NCBI GenBank assembly: GCA_030837345.1
Contig: JAUPKQ010000095.1
Span: 1 to 49,777 of the forward strand
From: Actinomycetota bacterium
Lineage (GTDB): Bacteria > Actinomycetota > Actinomycetes > Actinomycetales > Kineosporiaceae
Length of the DNA: 49,777 nucleotides
Reading direction: 5' to 3'
Within the stretch, counting starts at the first letter, position 1. Each line of letters begins with the position of its first letter. Below the pieces are notes generated by a model that had not been told where the DNA came from, did not search any database, and worked only from the letters and a program-made list of their open reading frames with translations. The position numbers and the translations under genes were made by a program. Positions 17,683-25,520 of this stretch are shown piece by piece.

Positions 17683-18474
17683 TCAGACGGGCCGGCGGTC
17701 GACGTCCTGCTCGCGATCCCCGGCCGTCGCCCCCGCGTTCTCGGTGGCGGCGCGCCGTCCCCGCAATGTCAGGTAGACGCTCGCTCCGGCGTAGTACGCG
17801 ACGTACCCGAGCGACACCCCGATGACGAGCGGTGACGGGGCCGGCATCTGCACGAGCAGCACCGCATACGTGATCAACCAGATCGCCGCGAACACCAGGT
17901 TCGTCCGGCGCAGGACGACGGTCCGCGAGGGGTAGATGTACTTGACCGGCACGAAGACCAGCACCGAGCAGACGATGAAGATGATCGCGAGCGTGCTCGG
18001 CGTCAGTCCCATCACCACGGCGTAGAACGCGATGACGTTCCAGTAGCTCGGGAAACCGAGGAAGTAGTGGTCCTCCGTCTTGGCGTCCACCCGGCAGAAC
18101 TGGTAGCTCGAGGCCAGGAGGGGTAAGGCGGCCAGGACCTCCCCCCAGTGCCCCCGTGGCAGGAACCCACCCGTCCAGAGCAGGACGACCGGGGCGAAGA
18201 CATACGTGATGTAGTCCACGATGTCGTCGAGCCGGGCCCCGTCGAACTGCGGGATGGTCTCCTTGACCCGCAGGCGGCGCGCCAGCATGCCGTCGCTGCC
18301 GTCGATGATGAGGGCCGCCAGGCCGAGCCAGAGGGCCCGGGTCGCGTTACCCTCCAGGGCCGCGACCACGACGAGGAACGCCAGCACGGTACCGCTGGCC
18401 GTGTAGACGTGGACCCCGGCACCGGCCAGGAGGAACCGCCGCGAAGGGGCTGGGGAGGGGGCCATCGGCTCCAT
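17683..18474 (-). CDS. pcs: CDP-alcohol phosphatidyltransferase, phosphatidylcholine-synthase type
   Basis: 263 residues, about seven or eight hydrophobic helices. The CDP-alcohol motif reads D61-G62-x2-A65-R66-x12-G79-x3-D83-x3-D87. The x12 spacing, rather than the x8 of PgsA and PssA, is the one described for bacterial phosphatidylcholine synthase, which joins choline to CDP-diacylglycerol. The blocks GVHVYTASGTVLAFL and GFPSYWNVIAFY also fit Pcs. The start is uncertain (GTG 18504, ATG 18474 or ATG 18465; none has a good ribosome site). No choline transporter is nearby. Other head groups cannot be excluded. Confidence 0.75.
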   Translation of the reverse strand: MEPMAPSPAPSRRFLLAGAGVHVYTASGTVLAFLVVVAALEGNATRALWLGLAALIIDGSDGMLARRLRVKETIPQFDGARLDDIVDYITYVFAPVVLLWTGGFLPRGHWGEVLAALPLLASSYQFCRVDAKTEDHYFLGFPSYWNVIAFYAVVMGLTPSTLAIIFIVCSVLVFVPVKYIYPSRTVVLRRTNLVFAAIWLITYAVLLVQMPAPSPLVIGVSLGYVAYYAGASVYLTLRGRRAATENAGATAGDREQDVDRRPV

Positions 18475-18706
18475 GATCACATTGCTAGTCGTTGCAGACA
18501 CCACCAGTCGCCGGCCCCACGGGATCGTCGATGAACGGAGTGGCCGAGTCTCTCACACATCGGGCATCGCCCTTCGCCACTTAGAACGTCGGACCTCCGC
18601 CTCCGCCCCGCACCCGCCCCACTCCGTCTGCCCCCGCTGAAGGATCACGCGCAGACCTTACCGAAAGTGGCAGGCCCCGGAGAACGACGGTCGCCCCGCT
18701 GGCCGT

Positions 18707-19378
18707 CTACTGACCCCCCAGGCAGAAGAGCCGGTCGACCATCAGCTCCGACCCGTTCCGGAGGCGGCCGCCGGAACCCCAGTTCCACAGGTACTCCTCG
18801 TCGGTCCCCGGCACGTCGGCGCACGCCTGCTTGATCTCGAAGTCAGCCACCGCGGAGAGCCGCTTGAGGACCTTGTAGTTCGCCTCCGGGTCCGAACAGG
18901 CGACCCGTTCGGCGACCTCGCCGACGAGCCGCAGGCAGTCACCCTGCTTCGCGACGTTCACGGCCTTGGCGGTGTCGACGCCGACCGGGCCGAGGCAGAG
19001 GGTCTCGCCGTCACCGGTCGCAGCCTTCGTCGATCCCGCCATGTCGTGGCACGCCGAGTCGTCACCCGTCCGGGGAACCGCCCCCAGAACCGTGAACCGG
19101 GCGGCGGAGTCGGAACACCCCACGATCCGGTAGGGAGACTCCGTGTCCTCCGGAGCCAGCCGAAGACAGTCCCCCACGGACGCCTCACTGACGAGGTCCC
19201 GACCGTTTGACCACAGCCAGTAAGCGCCACCGGTGACGAGCAGTGCCAGAACGGTCAAACCGGCGATCACGGCGGCCGTCGGCCGGAAGGGCGGCTTCGG
19301 CGGCCGGGAGACTGGCTCCGTCACCACAGCGTACGGAATCGGCGCAGGTGAATACTGATTTTGAGCATGCTGAACCAT
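18707..19378 (-). CDS. LppU-like single-pass membrane protein with two Cys-rich repeats
   Basis: 223 residues: Pro-rich cytoplasmic N-terminus, one transmembrane helix (about 35-56, AVIAGLTVLALLVTGGAYWL), then two copies of an extracellular module. Copy 1 starts VGDCLRLAPED and includes VGCSDSAARFTVLGAV; copy 2 starts QGDCLRLVGEV and includes VACSDPEANYKVLKRL. Each ends in a paired cysteine (LCLG, FCLG). The module resembles actinobacterial LppU/septum-formation-related domains of unknown function. ATG at 19378. It is divergent from a secreted peptidase gene. Confidence 0.75.
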   Translation of the reverse strand: MVQHAQNQYSPAPIPYAVVTEPVSRPPKPPFRPTAAVIAGLTVLALLVTGGAYWLWSNGRDLVSEASVGDCLRLAPEDTESPYRIVGCSDSAARFTVLGAVPRTGDDSACHDMAGSTKAATGDGETLCLGPVGVDTAKAVNVAKQGDCLRLVGEVAERVACSDPEANYKVLKRLSAVADFEIKQACADVPGTDEEYLWNWGSGGRLRNGSELMVDRLFCLGGQ

Positions 19379-19678
19379 TGGCTCGGCTCTCCCGTCGTCG
19401 TTGAAAACAGACCGGCGAGAGGAGCGCCGGCGCGAGTCAGTTAGTAACTCTACCGAACCAAACCACCGACTCCGAACCAGGCCCGGTCACTGTCCGCAAC
19501 GTTGGCGTCCCCACTGTGCACCGGGTCACAAACATGTCATTCGCGATGAATGTCATCCGTTCGCCCGATATTGGCTGCGGGCGACAATCTCCCCGGTTTT
19601 GCCGGTCCCGCGTTAGGCTCGCACTCCGTCGAGGCACGAACTCGGCGAGGTCCGGAGCGGAGGCGAAAGGGGACCGAA
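19379..19678. other. Divergent intergenic region without a gene
   Basis: 300 bp between divergent LppU-like and secreted hydrolase genes. It must hold both promoters. I see no strong inverted repeats and no certain promoter hexamers; the frame 19550-19678 is fused to the hydrolase but lies upstream of its signal peptide and is not counted. Confidence 0.4.
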
Positions 19679-21445
19679 GTGCACCGAGCCAAGGACGCCG
19701 CCGCCTGGGTCACCACCGTCGGCATCGTCGCCGGGGCGCTGCTTCCGGCGTCCCCCGCCTCGGCCAGCCCGTTACCCGCTCCGACCGACAGACCGGCCAC
19801 GCCGTCGTCCCGGCTGACGACCGTCCCGGCATCACCTTCCGCCACCATCCCGGCGTCGACGTCGGTCACCGTCCCGGCGCCCAAGCCCGGGTCGTCCTCG
19901 TCGTCCGGGCCGACGTCGTCCGGGCCGACAGCGTCCGGCCGGGCGGCACCGGCCGCGGAGGGCGCCGCCGCGGCCTCGGCGGTCGAGGCGGCCACCGAGG
20001 GCTGGGGGCCGTGCTCGGACGCCGAGCTCGACAAAGCGGGAGCCCGCTGCGGCACGGTGACGGTGCCGCTGGACCACCGTCGTCCCGGCGGGACGAAGAT
20101 CACGCTCGCCCTCTCCCTCGTCCCGCACACGGTCCGCGAGGACCGCTACCAGGGCGTGATGCTGGTCAATCCCGGTGGTCCCGGAGGCTCAGGGCGCTCC
20201 TTCGCCGTCCTCGGCTCCGCCGTACCCGATGAGGCGGGGGCCGCCTACGACTGGATCGGGTTCGACCCGCGAGGGGTGGGTTCCAGCCGACCCGCTCTGA
20301 GCTGCGACGACGACTACTTCGACGGGCCCCGCCCCGACTACGTACCGTCGGATCCGGCGTCCGAGGACGCCTGGCTCAGCCGGGCGAAGGCCTACGCCGC
20401 CGCCTGCGGCGCGAACGGCGGCGCCCTGCTCGGCTCCATGCGCACCGAGGACGTCGCCCGGGACCTCGACCTGGTCCGCGCCGCCCTGGACGTGTCGCGG
20501 ATCAATTTCTACGGCTTCTCCTACGGCACCTACCTCGCCCAGGTCTACGCGACGCTGTTCCCGGGGCGGGTCCGCCGGATGGTGCTCGACAGCAATGTCG
20601 ATCCTCGGTACGGCATCTACCGGTCCGGGCTCGACCAGGGCCCGGCGTTCCAGCGGAACCTGGGCCTGTGGTGGACCTGGGTCGCGAAGAACAACGCCAC
20701 CTTCCGTCTGGGGGCGACGAGAGCGGCCGTGGAACGGGCCTGGTTCGCCGAGAAGGACCGGTTGCGCGAGGACCCGGCGGGCGACGTCGTCGGGGCGAGC
20801 GAGTGGACCGACATCTTCCTGGCCGCGGGGTACGACCGCTCCTCGTGGCCGGAGCTCGCTCAGCTGTGGTCCCGCTGGGCGGGTTCCGGTGACCCGGATC
20901 CCGTCGTGTCCCGGTACCGGGACTCGGCCGCCCCGGACGGCGACAACGCCTACGCGGCCTACACCGCCGTCCAGTGCACCGACTCCCCGAGCCCGCGGAC
21001 CTGGACACGCTGGAAGTCGGACAGCACGGCCCTCAACCGGCGGGCGCCGTCCGCGACGTGGGCGACGACCTGGCTCAACGCCCCCTGTCTCTTCTGGCCC
21101 GCCCCCGCCGGGCCCGCGGTGAACGTGACGGGCCGGGACGTCCCACCCGTCCTGCTCGTCGGCGAGACCCTCGACGCGGCCACGCCCTTCGCCGGGAGCC
21201 TGGAGGTTCGCCGGCGTTTCCCGAAGGCCCGGCTCGTGTCCGTCCCCGGAGGCACGAACCACGCGTTCTCACTGTCCGGCAACACCTGCCTGGACGACAG
21301 GATCGCGGCCTACCTCACCGACGGCACCCTGCCGGCGCGACGGGCGGGCAACGTCGCCGACGCCACCTGTGCGCCGCTCCCGGCCCCCGAACCGGTCCCG
21401 ACCGCCCGTCCCACCCGTGCGGGCATCGCTCCCGCCGCCCAGTGA
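19679..21445 (+). CDS. Secreted alpha/beta hydrolase, tripeptidyl aminopeptidase (SlpD/E) type
   Basis: 588 residues. Signal peptide about 1-31 ending PASASP, a Ser/Thr/Pro-rich linker to about residue 110, then the alpha/beta-hydrolase fold with oxyanion motif NPGGPGGSG, Ser281 in GFSYGTYL, Asp499 in GETLDAATP and His528 in GGTNHAF. Family members remove N-terminal tripeptides from secreted proteins. GTG at 19679 is preferred because GAAAGGGG precedes it by 6 nt and the signal peptide starts there; the frame upstream adds 43 non-signal residues. It ends 56 bp before a convergent gene. Confidence 0.92.
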   Translation: MHRAKDAAAWVTTVGIVAGALLPASPASASPLPAPTDRPATPSSRLTTVPASPSATIPASTSVTVPAPKPGSSSSSGPTSSGPTASGRAAPAAEGAAAASAVEAATEGWGPCSDAELDKAGARCGTVTVPLDHRRPGGTKITLALSLVPHTVREDRYQGVMLVNPGGPGGSGRSFAVLGSAVPDEAGAAYDWIGFDPRGVGSSRPALSCDDDYFDGPRPDYVPSDPASEDAWLSRAKAYAAACGANGGALLGSMRTEDVARDLDLVRAALDVSRINFYGFSYGTYLAQVYATLFPGRVRRMVLDSNVDPRYGIYRSGLDQGPAFQRNLGLWWTWVAKNNATFRLGATRAAVERAWFAEKDRLREDPAGDVVGASEWTDIFLAAGYDRSSWPELAQLWSRWAGSGDPDPVVSRYRDSAAPDGDNAYAAYTAVQCTDSPSPRTWTRWKSDSTALNRRAPSATWATTWLNAPCLFWPAPAGPAVNVTGRDVPPVLLVGETLDAATPFAGSLEVRRRFPKARLVSVPGGTNHAFSLSGNTCLDDRIAAYLTDGTLPARRAGNVADATCAPLPAPEPVPTARPTRAGIAPAAQ

Positions 21446-21501
21446 CCTCACTCTGAATGGCCACCTGGAGGTGAAGGCGGCGGGATGCTCCGGTCAGGTT
21501 C

Positions 21502-23112
21502 TCAGGCGAGGATGTCGAGGGAGATCCAGCCGGTTCCCCGGTCGATACGCCCCTGCCAGCCTCCGGACCCGTCCCCCGGGTAGATCCAGAGCCTCCCGGT
21601 GCCCGGTTCGCGGGCGGCGAGGTCGGGCACGGCGTCGCCGGTCAGGTCGCCCGGGGCCGTGAGAAGGTCGAAGACATCCCATCCGGAACCGATCTGGCGG
21701 GATGTCCGCCACCCGCCCGAGCCGTTCCCGGGGTAGAGCCAGAGCGTGCCGTCGGAGGTCTTCCTCGCGATGAGGTCGGCGAGCCCGTCGCCGTCGATGT
21801 CGCCCGGTCCGAGGACGCGGTCGAACCCGTTCCATCCGCTCCCCACCCGCACCCCGGCCCCGACCAGCCGGGTTCCCGAGCCCGTCCCGCGGTACAACCA
21901 CAGCGACCCGGTGCCGGCCTGCCGCGCGAGGATGTCGGGGATGCCGTCACCGCTCAGGTCGCCCGCCCCGAACACGGCGTTCATCCCCGCCCACCCCGGT
22001 CCCACGGCCCGGCGGGCCAGCCACCGGCCCGCCGTCGAGCGGGGGTAGAGCCACAGGACGCCGGTGGCGGCCTCCCGGGCGAGGACGTCGGGGACACCGT
22101 CACCGGACAGGTCACCCACGGTGTCAACCATGTCCATCGCCTGCCAGCCGCTGCCGATCCGGCGGGGGGAACCGGCGGACGGGTAGAGCTGGAGAACCCC
22201 GCTCGCCCTGTCGCGCCCCAGCAGGTCCGTCGTCCAGTTCCCGTCGAGGTCGCCGGGGCCGGACACCGGCCAGGGCCGGGACGGGGTCGCGGAGTAGGAG
22301 GCGCAGGTGACGTCGTAGTCGCGTCGGGAATCCCACCGCTGCGCCAGATGCGCCGCCCCGCCCGAGAAGCTCGCCCGGGTGCACGCGGCGAGGGCCTCGG
22401 CCGCCGAGCGGGTGCCGACGGTCACCCAGGTGGGGGTGCCCGGTGCGCGCCAGGTGCCGGTGATGCTCTTCCAGCCGGAGGTGTTGGAGTAGAAACCGTA
22501 GGCGTACCCGGCTTCGTCCAGCCGCCGGACCAGCCCGGTGAGCACCGCGCGGTTCTCCGCCTCCTTGGAGCGGCTGCCGGCGGGCCAGGGCTGGTTCGAC
22601 CGGGGCTCGACGTCCACCCAGATCATCCGGGGGGAGAACTTCGCCGCCGAGAGCCCGGCGATCACGGATGACGCCTCGGCGTACCCGGTGTTGGCGAGCC
22701 GTCCCAGACGGGTGGTGTCGGTCCAGGGACCCGTGTCGCGGTGGACGGTGAGCTGGGCGGGCGTCGGGAACGCCGCCATCGCGTACGCCTGGGCCGGGAT
22801 CCGCCGCTTCGCCGCCCATGCCACCTGGCTCGCCAGGCACGGGTTGGCCGTGAAGGGCAGTCCCCGGGTCAGGCCGATGACGACGAAGGCCGCGGAGTCC
22901 GGCGGCATCGGCAGCCCGTACCCGCCCTGTGCCTTGCCGCACTGCGGCCAGGACACGTCGTTGCCGTGCCGCGTCGCGGCCCCGGCGGGGGTCGGCGTCC
23001 CGCCCGCCACGACGACGGCGGTGACGAGCGCCACCACGGTTCCGGCGAGCATCGTGCGGGCCGGCGGGCGCCAAGCCTGCCGCCGTCCCCGGACCTGCCG
23101 CGAGGACCGCAC
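21502..23112 (-). CDS. Secreted DUF1906 glycoside-hydrolase-like protein with five VCBS/FG-GAP repeats
   Basis: 536 residues. A long signal peptide (hydrophobic about 20-46, ending AGAATRHG), then a GH25-like TIM-barrel domain (DUF1906): HGNDVSWPQCG, VIGLTRGLPF and WVDVEPRSNQPWP with acidic residues at the usual catalytic site. Residues about 300-536 hold five repeats of GDxxGDGxxDxxAR...GxLWLYP, calcium-binding blades of a beta-propeller. DUF1906 proteins are thought to act on cell wall, but activity here is unproven. GTG at 23112 with AGGAGGG 4 nt upstream. Confidence 0.88.
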   Translation of the reverse strand: MRSSRQVRGRRQAWRPPARTMLAGTVVALVTAVVVAGGTPTPAGAATRHGNDVSWPQCGKAQGGYGLPMPPDSAAFVVIGLTRGLPFTANPCLASQVAWAAKRRIPAQAYAMAAFPTPAQLTVHRDTGPWTDTTRLGRLANTGYAEASSVIAGLSAAKFSPRMIWVDVEPRSNQPWPAGSRSKEAENRAVLTGLVRRLDEAGYAYGFYSNTSGWKSITGTWRAPGTPTWVTVGTRSAAEALAACTRASFSGGAAHLAQRWDSRRDYDVTCASYSATPSRPWPVSGPGDLDGNWTTDLLGRDRASGVLQLYPSAGSPRRIGSGWQAMDMVDTVGDLSGDGVPDVLAREAATGVLWLYPRSTAGRWLARRAVGPGWAGMNAVFGAGDLSGDGIPDILARQAGTGSLWLYRGTGSGTRLVGAGVRVGSGWNGFDRVLGPGDIDGDGLADLIARKTSDGTLWLYPGNGSGGWRTSRQIGSGWDVFDLLTAPGDLTGDAVPDLAAREPGTGRLWIYPGDGSGGWQGRIDRGTGWISLDILA

Positions 23113-23214
23113 ATCACCCTCCTGAAGCGTCGACCGCGAGAACCTCGGTCCCCCACTCTGTCCCAGCCGGGGGCCAAGTTTCCAGGGCCGGACGCGACGG
23201 ATCGGATCCGCGAG

Positions 23215-24354
23215 TCACCAATCGACGGCCTGGTAGCCGCTCGTCAGCGTGACGGGCTTCGCCCCGGCGTCGGAGACCATCACCGAGTCCCCGGACAGGT
23301 ACAGCAGCCAGCGTCCGGAGATGTCCGAGTCAAGGCTGGTGTGGTCCTTGGTGGTCAGGCCGACGGCGATCTGGCGCCGGAGGGCACCCCTCGCGGGGTC
23401 GATCTCCTGGAGCAGTTCCGAGCGGGGCTTGACGCTCATCTCGTCGTCGATGCCTTGGCAGCACCGGTGGACGACGAACAGCCCGCCCCCGGGGAGGAAG
23501 ACCCCCTCCCGGAAGTAGGACTCGCGATTCTGCGTCGTAGCGGTACCCGGCCCGGACACCGGCACGGCGGAGCCCGCGGCCTTCTCCCCCGAGTAGTACT
23601 CGTCGGTCCCGGGGTCGACGACCCTCAGCGCCCATCCCTCGTTGTCCTGGACGCTCGTGACCGACACGGCGATCTTCGTCCCGTCGGCGTTCCAGCTGAG
23701 GCGGCCGATGGGAGAGGGCAGGGGCAGCTGTTCGTTGGGCAGCCCGAGCCGTCGGGTGGTCCCCTCCGCCAGGGACCGCACCACGAGGGCGAAAGACTTT
23801 CCGTACGAGGCGGACCCCTGGTCACAGCTGTCGCCGACGGTCTGGGTCGAGTAGGCGAGCTTCGTGCCGTCAGGGCTCAGCGCCGGGCGGTTCCCGGCGT
23901 CCACGACCTTCTTGGGGGATCCGCCGGCCACCGGAACCTTCCAGATCTGGCCGGAGCACCCGATGGCCTTCTCGTAGTAGACGGTCGAACGGTCCGGGCT
24001 GAGCTGGACGGCGGCGCCGACCGCCAGGCCGGGGTCGAGGGTCCGGATCACCGAGCCGTTCGACGGATCGAGGACGACGAGCGCACCGCTGCCGCGGACT
24101 CCCTTTCCCGTCCTGACCCCGACGAGGACCGGCGGCCGGGCGCCGCCCTTTCCGGAGGCTTTCCCCCCCTTCGCGCCCTGGTCCGCCCCCGCGTCCCCGC
24201 CTTCACCCGCACCGCCCGAGGGCACCGCCGCCGGTGCCGGAGCGCCGCCGCCGTCCACCGCCACCGGCGCCGCCTTCGCGCATCCGGCGAGCACGAGCAG
24301 CAGACCGACGACCGCGGGAAGACCCCGTCCCACTCGTGACGACACGCTCCGCAT
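23215..24354 (-). CDS. Lipoprotein with TolB/WD40-like beta-propeller
   Basis: 379 residues. A lipoprotein signal peptide with lipobox VLAGC (Cys25), a Gly/Ala/Lys-rich linker (about 30-72), then beta-propeller repeats with TolB-type turns: LSPDRSTVYY, LSPDGTKLAYS, WNADGTKIAVS and LDSDISGRWLLYLSGD. Two cysteine clusters (GCSGQIW, HRCCQG) may form disulfides. Ligand unknown. ATG at 24354 after GGAG. It is the upstream neighbour of the DUF1906 protein on the same strand, about 100 bp away, so both may be co-transcribed. Confidence 0.82.
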   Translation of the reverse strand: MRSVSSRVGRGLPAVVGLLLVLAGCAKAAPVAVDGGGAPAPAAVPSGGAGEGGDAGADQGAKGGKASGKGGARPPVLVGVRTGKGVRGSGALVVLDPSNGSVIRTLDPGLAVGAAVQLSPDRSTVYYEKAIGCSGQIWKVPVAGGSPKKVVDAGNRPALSPDGTKLAYSTQTVGDSCDQGSASYGKSFALVVRSLAEGTTRRLGLPNEQLPLPSPIGRLSWNADGTKIAVSVTSVQDNEGWALRVVDPGTDEYYSGEKAAGSAVPVSGPGTATTQNRESYFREGVFLPGGGLFVVHRCCQGIDDEMSVKPRSELLQEIDPARGALRRQIAVGLTTKDHTSLDSDISGRWLLYLSGDSVMVSDAGAKPVTLTSGYQAVDW

Positions 24355-24429
24355 GATCCACTCCGTTCGTCCGACCCCGGAGGGTCCCGATGATCCCGAT
24401 CATCCCGGTCTCTCGGCCGGTCGGCGGTT

Positions 24430-24469
24430 CAGGTCAGGTACAGCCGCCGGTTCTGGGACTCCTGACCTG
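24430..24469. repeat. Inverted repeat in divergent intergenic region
   Basis: CAGGTCAGG (24430-24438) and CCTGACCTG (24461-24469) are perfect 9-bp inverted arms with a 22-nt spacer, between the divergent lipoprotein and AB-repeat protein genes. It could be an operator pair or an RNA stem. Confidence 0.45.
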
Positions 24470-24504
24470 GGAGGCGGGTTGACGACCAGGATCACCCCTA
24501 TTCG

Positions 24505-24520
24505 TGTGATATGGATCACG
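24505..24520. promoter_or_regulatory. CRP-like binding site
   Basis: TGTGA-TATGGA-TCACG matches the CRP/FNR half-site pattern TGTGA-N6-TCACA at 9 of 10 positions. It lies 110 bp upstream of the secreted AB-repeat gene. Actinobacterial Crp regulates several secreted cell-wall genes in other species; binding here is inferred. Confidence 0.5.
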
Positions 24521-24629
24521 CTCGTTTTGTCCCGAACGGCGGCAACCCGTGCCGCGACCACGACGTGGAGAAAATGCCAGTGAAGTCCCGGCCGACGAGC
24601 GCCCCTGGGGGGCAGAAGCGTAGGTAGCC

Positions 24630-25520
24630 ATGCAGGACACTCAGCGCCGCAGCCGTTCGTGCGCGTTCCGCAACATCCCGAAACCGTTCCTCTTCACGGT
24701 GATGGCGATTCCGACCGCGATCACCGTCAGCGCCTCCGGCATTCCGGCCGCCGCCGCGCACCCGGTCCGGTCGACGTCCCTGGCCGGACCGGTGGCCGCC
24801 CCGTCCGCGCCGGCGGCGTCCCCGCTGTCGGCCCGGGGGTCGAAGGCCTGGCTCAAGGCCTACTTCCGCGCCGGGTACAACTACAACGACGCCGCCTTGA
24901 TGTCGCGGCTGTGGAGCAACAGCACGACGCCGTACTCCGCCAAACTCCGCGCGGGGAGCATGCTCGTCTCCGGTGACACCGTTCCCGTCAGGCCGAACCA
25001 GAACGTCTGGCGCGTCAGCGACGACACCGCGAGAGAGGCCTTCTACAGCAACGGCTACGGGTACCGGGACGCCGTGACGCTCGCCCGCGCGTGGAAACGT
25101 CCCCGGGACGTCGCCGGCGCCAAGACGAAGGCGGGACGCCTGGTTCTCGCGGGTCGTCCGCTGCCGGGGGTGGCCGCGAGCCAGGCGCCGTCCGCCCGGT
25201 TGAAGGCCTTCTTCCGGGCCGGGTACAACTACAACGACGCCGTGGTCCTGTCCCGGCTGTGGGGTTTCGAGAGCACCCCGTACAGCGCCAAGCTCCGTGC
25301 GGGGGAGAAACTGCTCGCCCGCGAGGCCATGCCGCTTCGCCCCCGCCAGAACGTGTGGCGGACCAGCGACGAGACGGCGCTCGAGGCGTTCTTCAACAAC
25401 GGGTACGACTACAAGGACGCCGAGAAGCTCGCCGGGCTCTGGTCGGACGACGACACGTCCGGTGTCAAGGCCACCGCCGGTCGCAAGCTCCTCGCCGGCC
25501 TCCGCCTCCCCGTGCGCTGA
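24630..25520 (+). CDS. Secreted protein of two AB repeat modules, unknown function
   Basis: 296 residues. Probable signal peptide with hydrophobic core about 20-42 (ending IPAAAAHP). The mature part is four related 45-50-residue units at 73-121, 134-179, 190-237 and 250-295. Units 1 and 3 share FRAGYNYNDA and TPYSAKLRAG; units 2 and 4 share NGY-x-Y-x-DA and end in LAGxxLP. The linkers (RPNQNVWRVSDDTA, RPRQNVWRTSDETA) also match, so an AB module of about 115 residues was duplicated. The conserved Gly-Tyr-x-Tyr-x-Asp-Ala and Trp positions suggest a peptidoglycan- or glycan-binding module, but I do not recognise the family. It is coupled to the amidoligase. Confidence 0.75.
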   Translation: MQDTQRRSRSCAFRNIPKPFLFTVMAIPTAITVSASGIPAAAAHPVRSTSLAGPVAAPSAPAASPLSARGSKAWLKAYFRAGYNYNDAALMSRLWSNSTTPYSAKLRAGSMLVSGDTVPVRPNQNVWRVSDDTAREAFYSNGYGYRDAVTLARAWKRPRDVAGAKTKAGRLVLAGRPLPGVAASQAPSARLKAFFRAGYNYNDAVVLSRLWGFESTPYSAKLRAGEKLLAREAMPLRPRQNVWRTSDETALEAFFNNGYDYKDAEKLAGLWSDDDTSGVKATAGRKLLAGLRLPVR

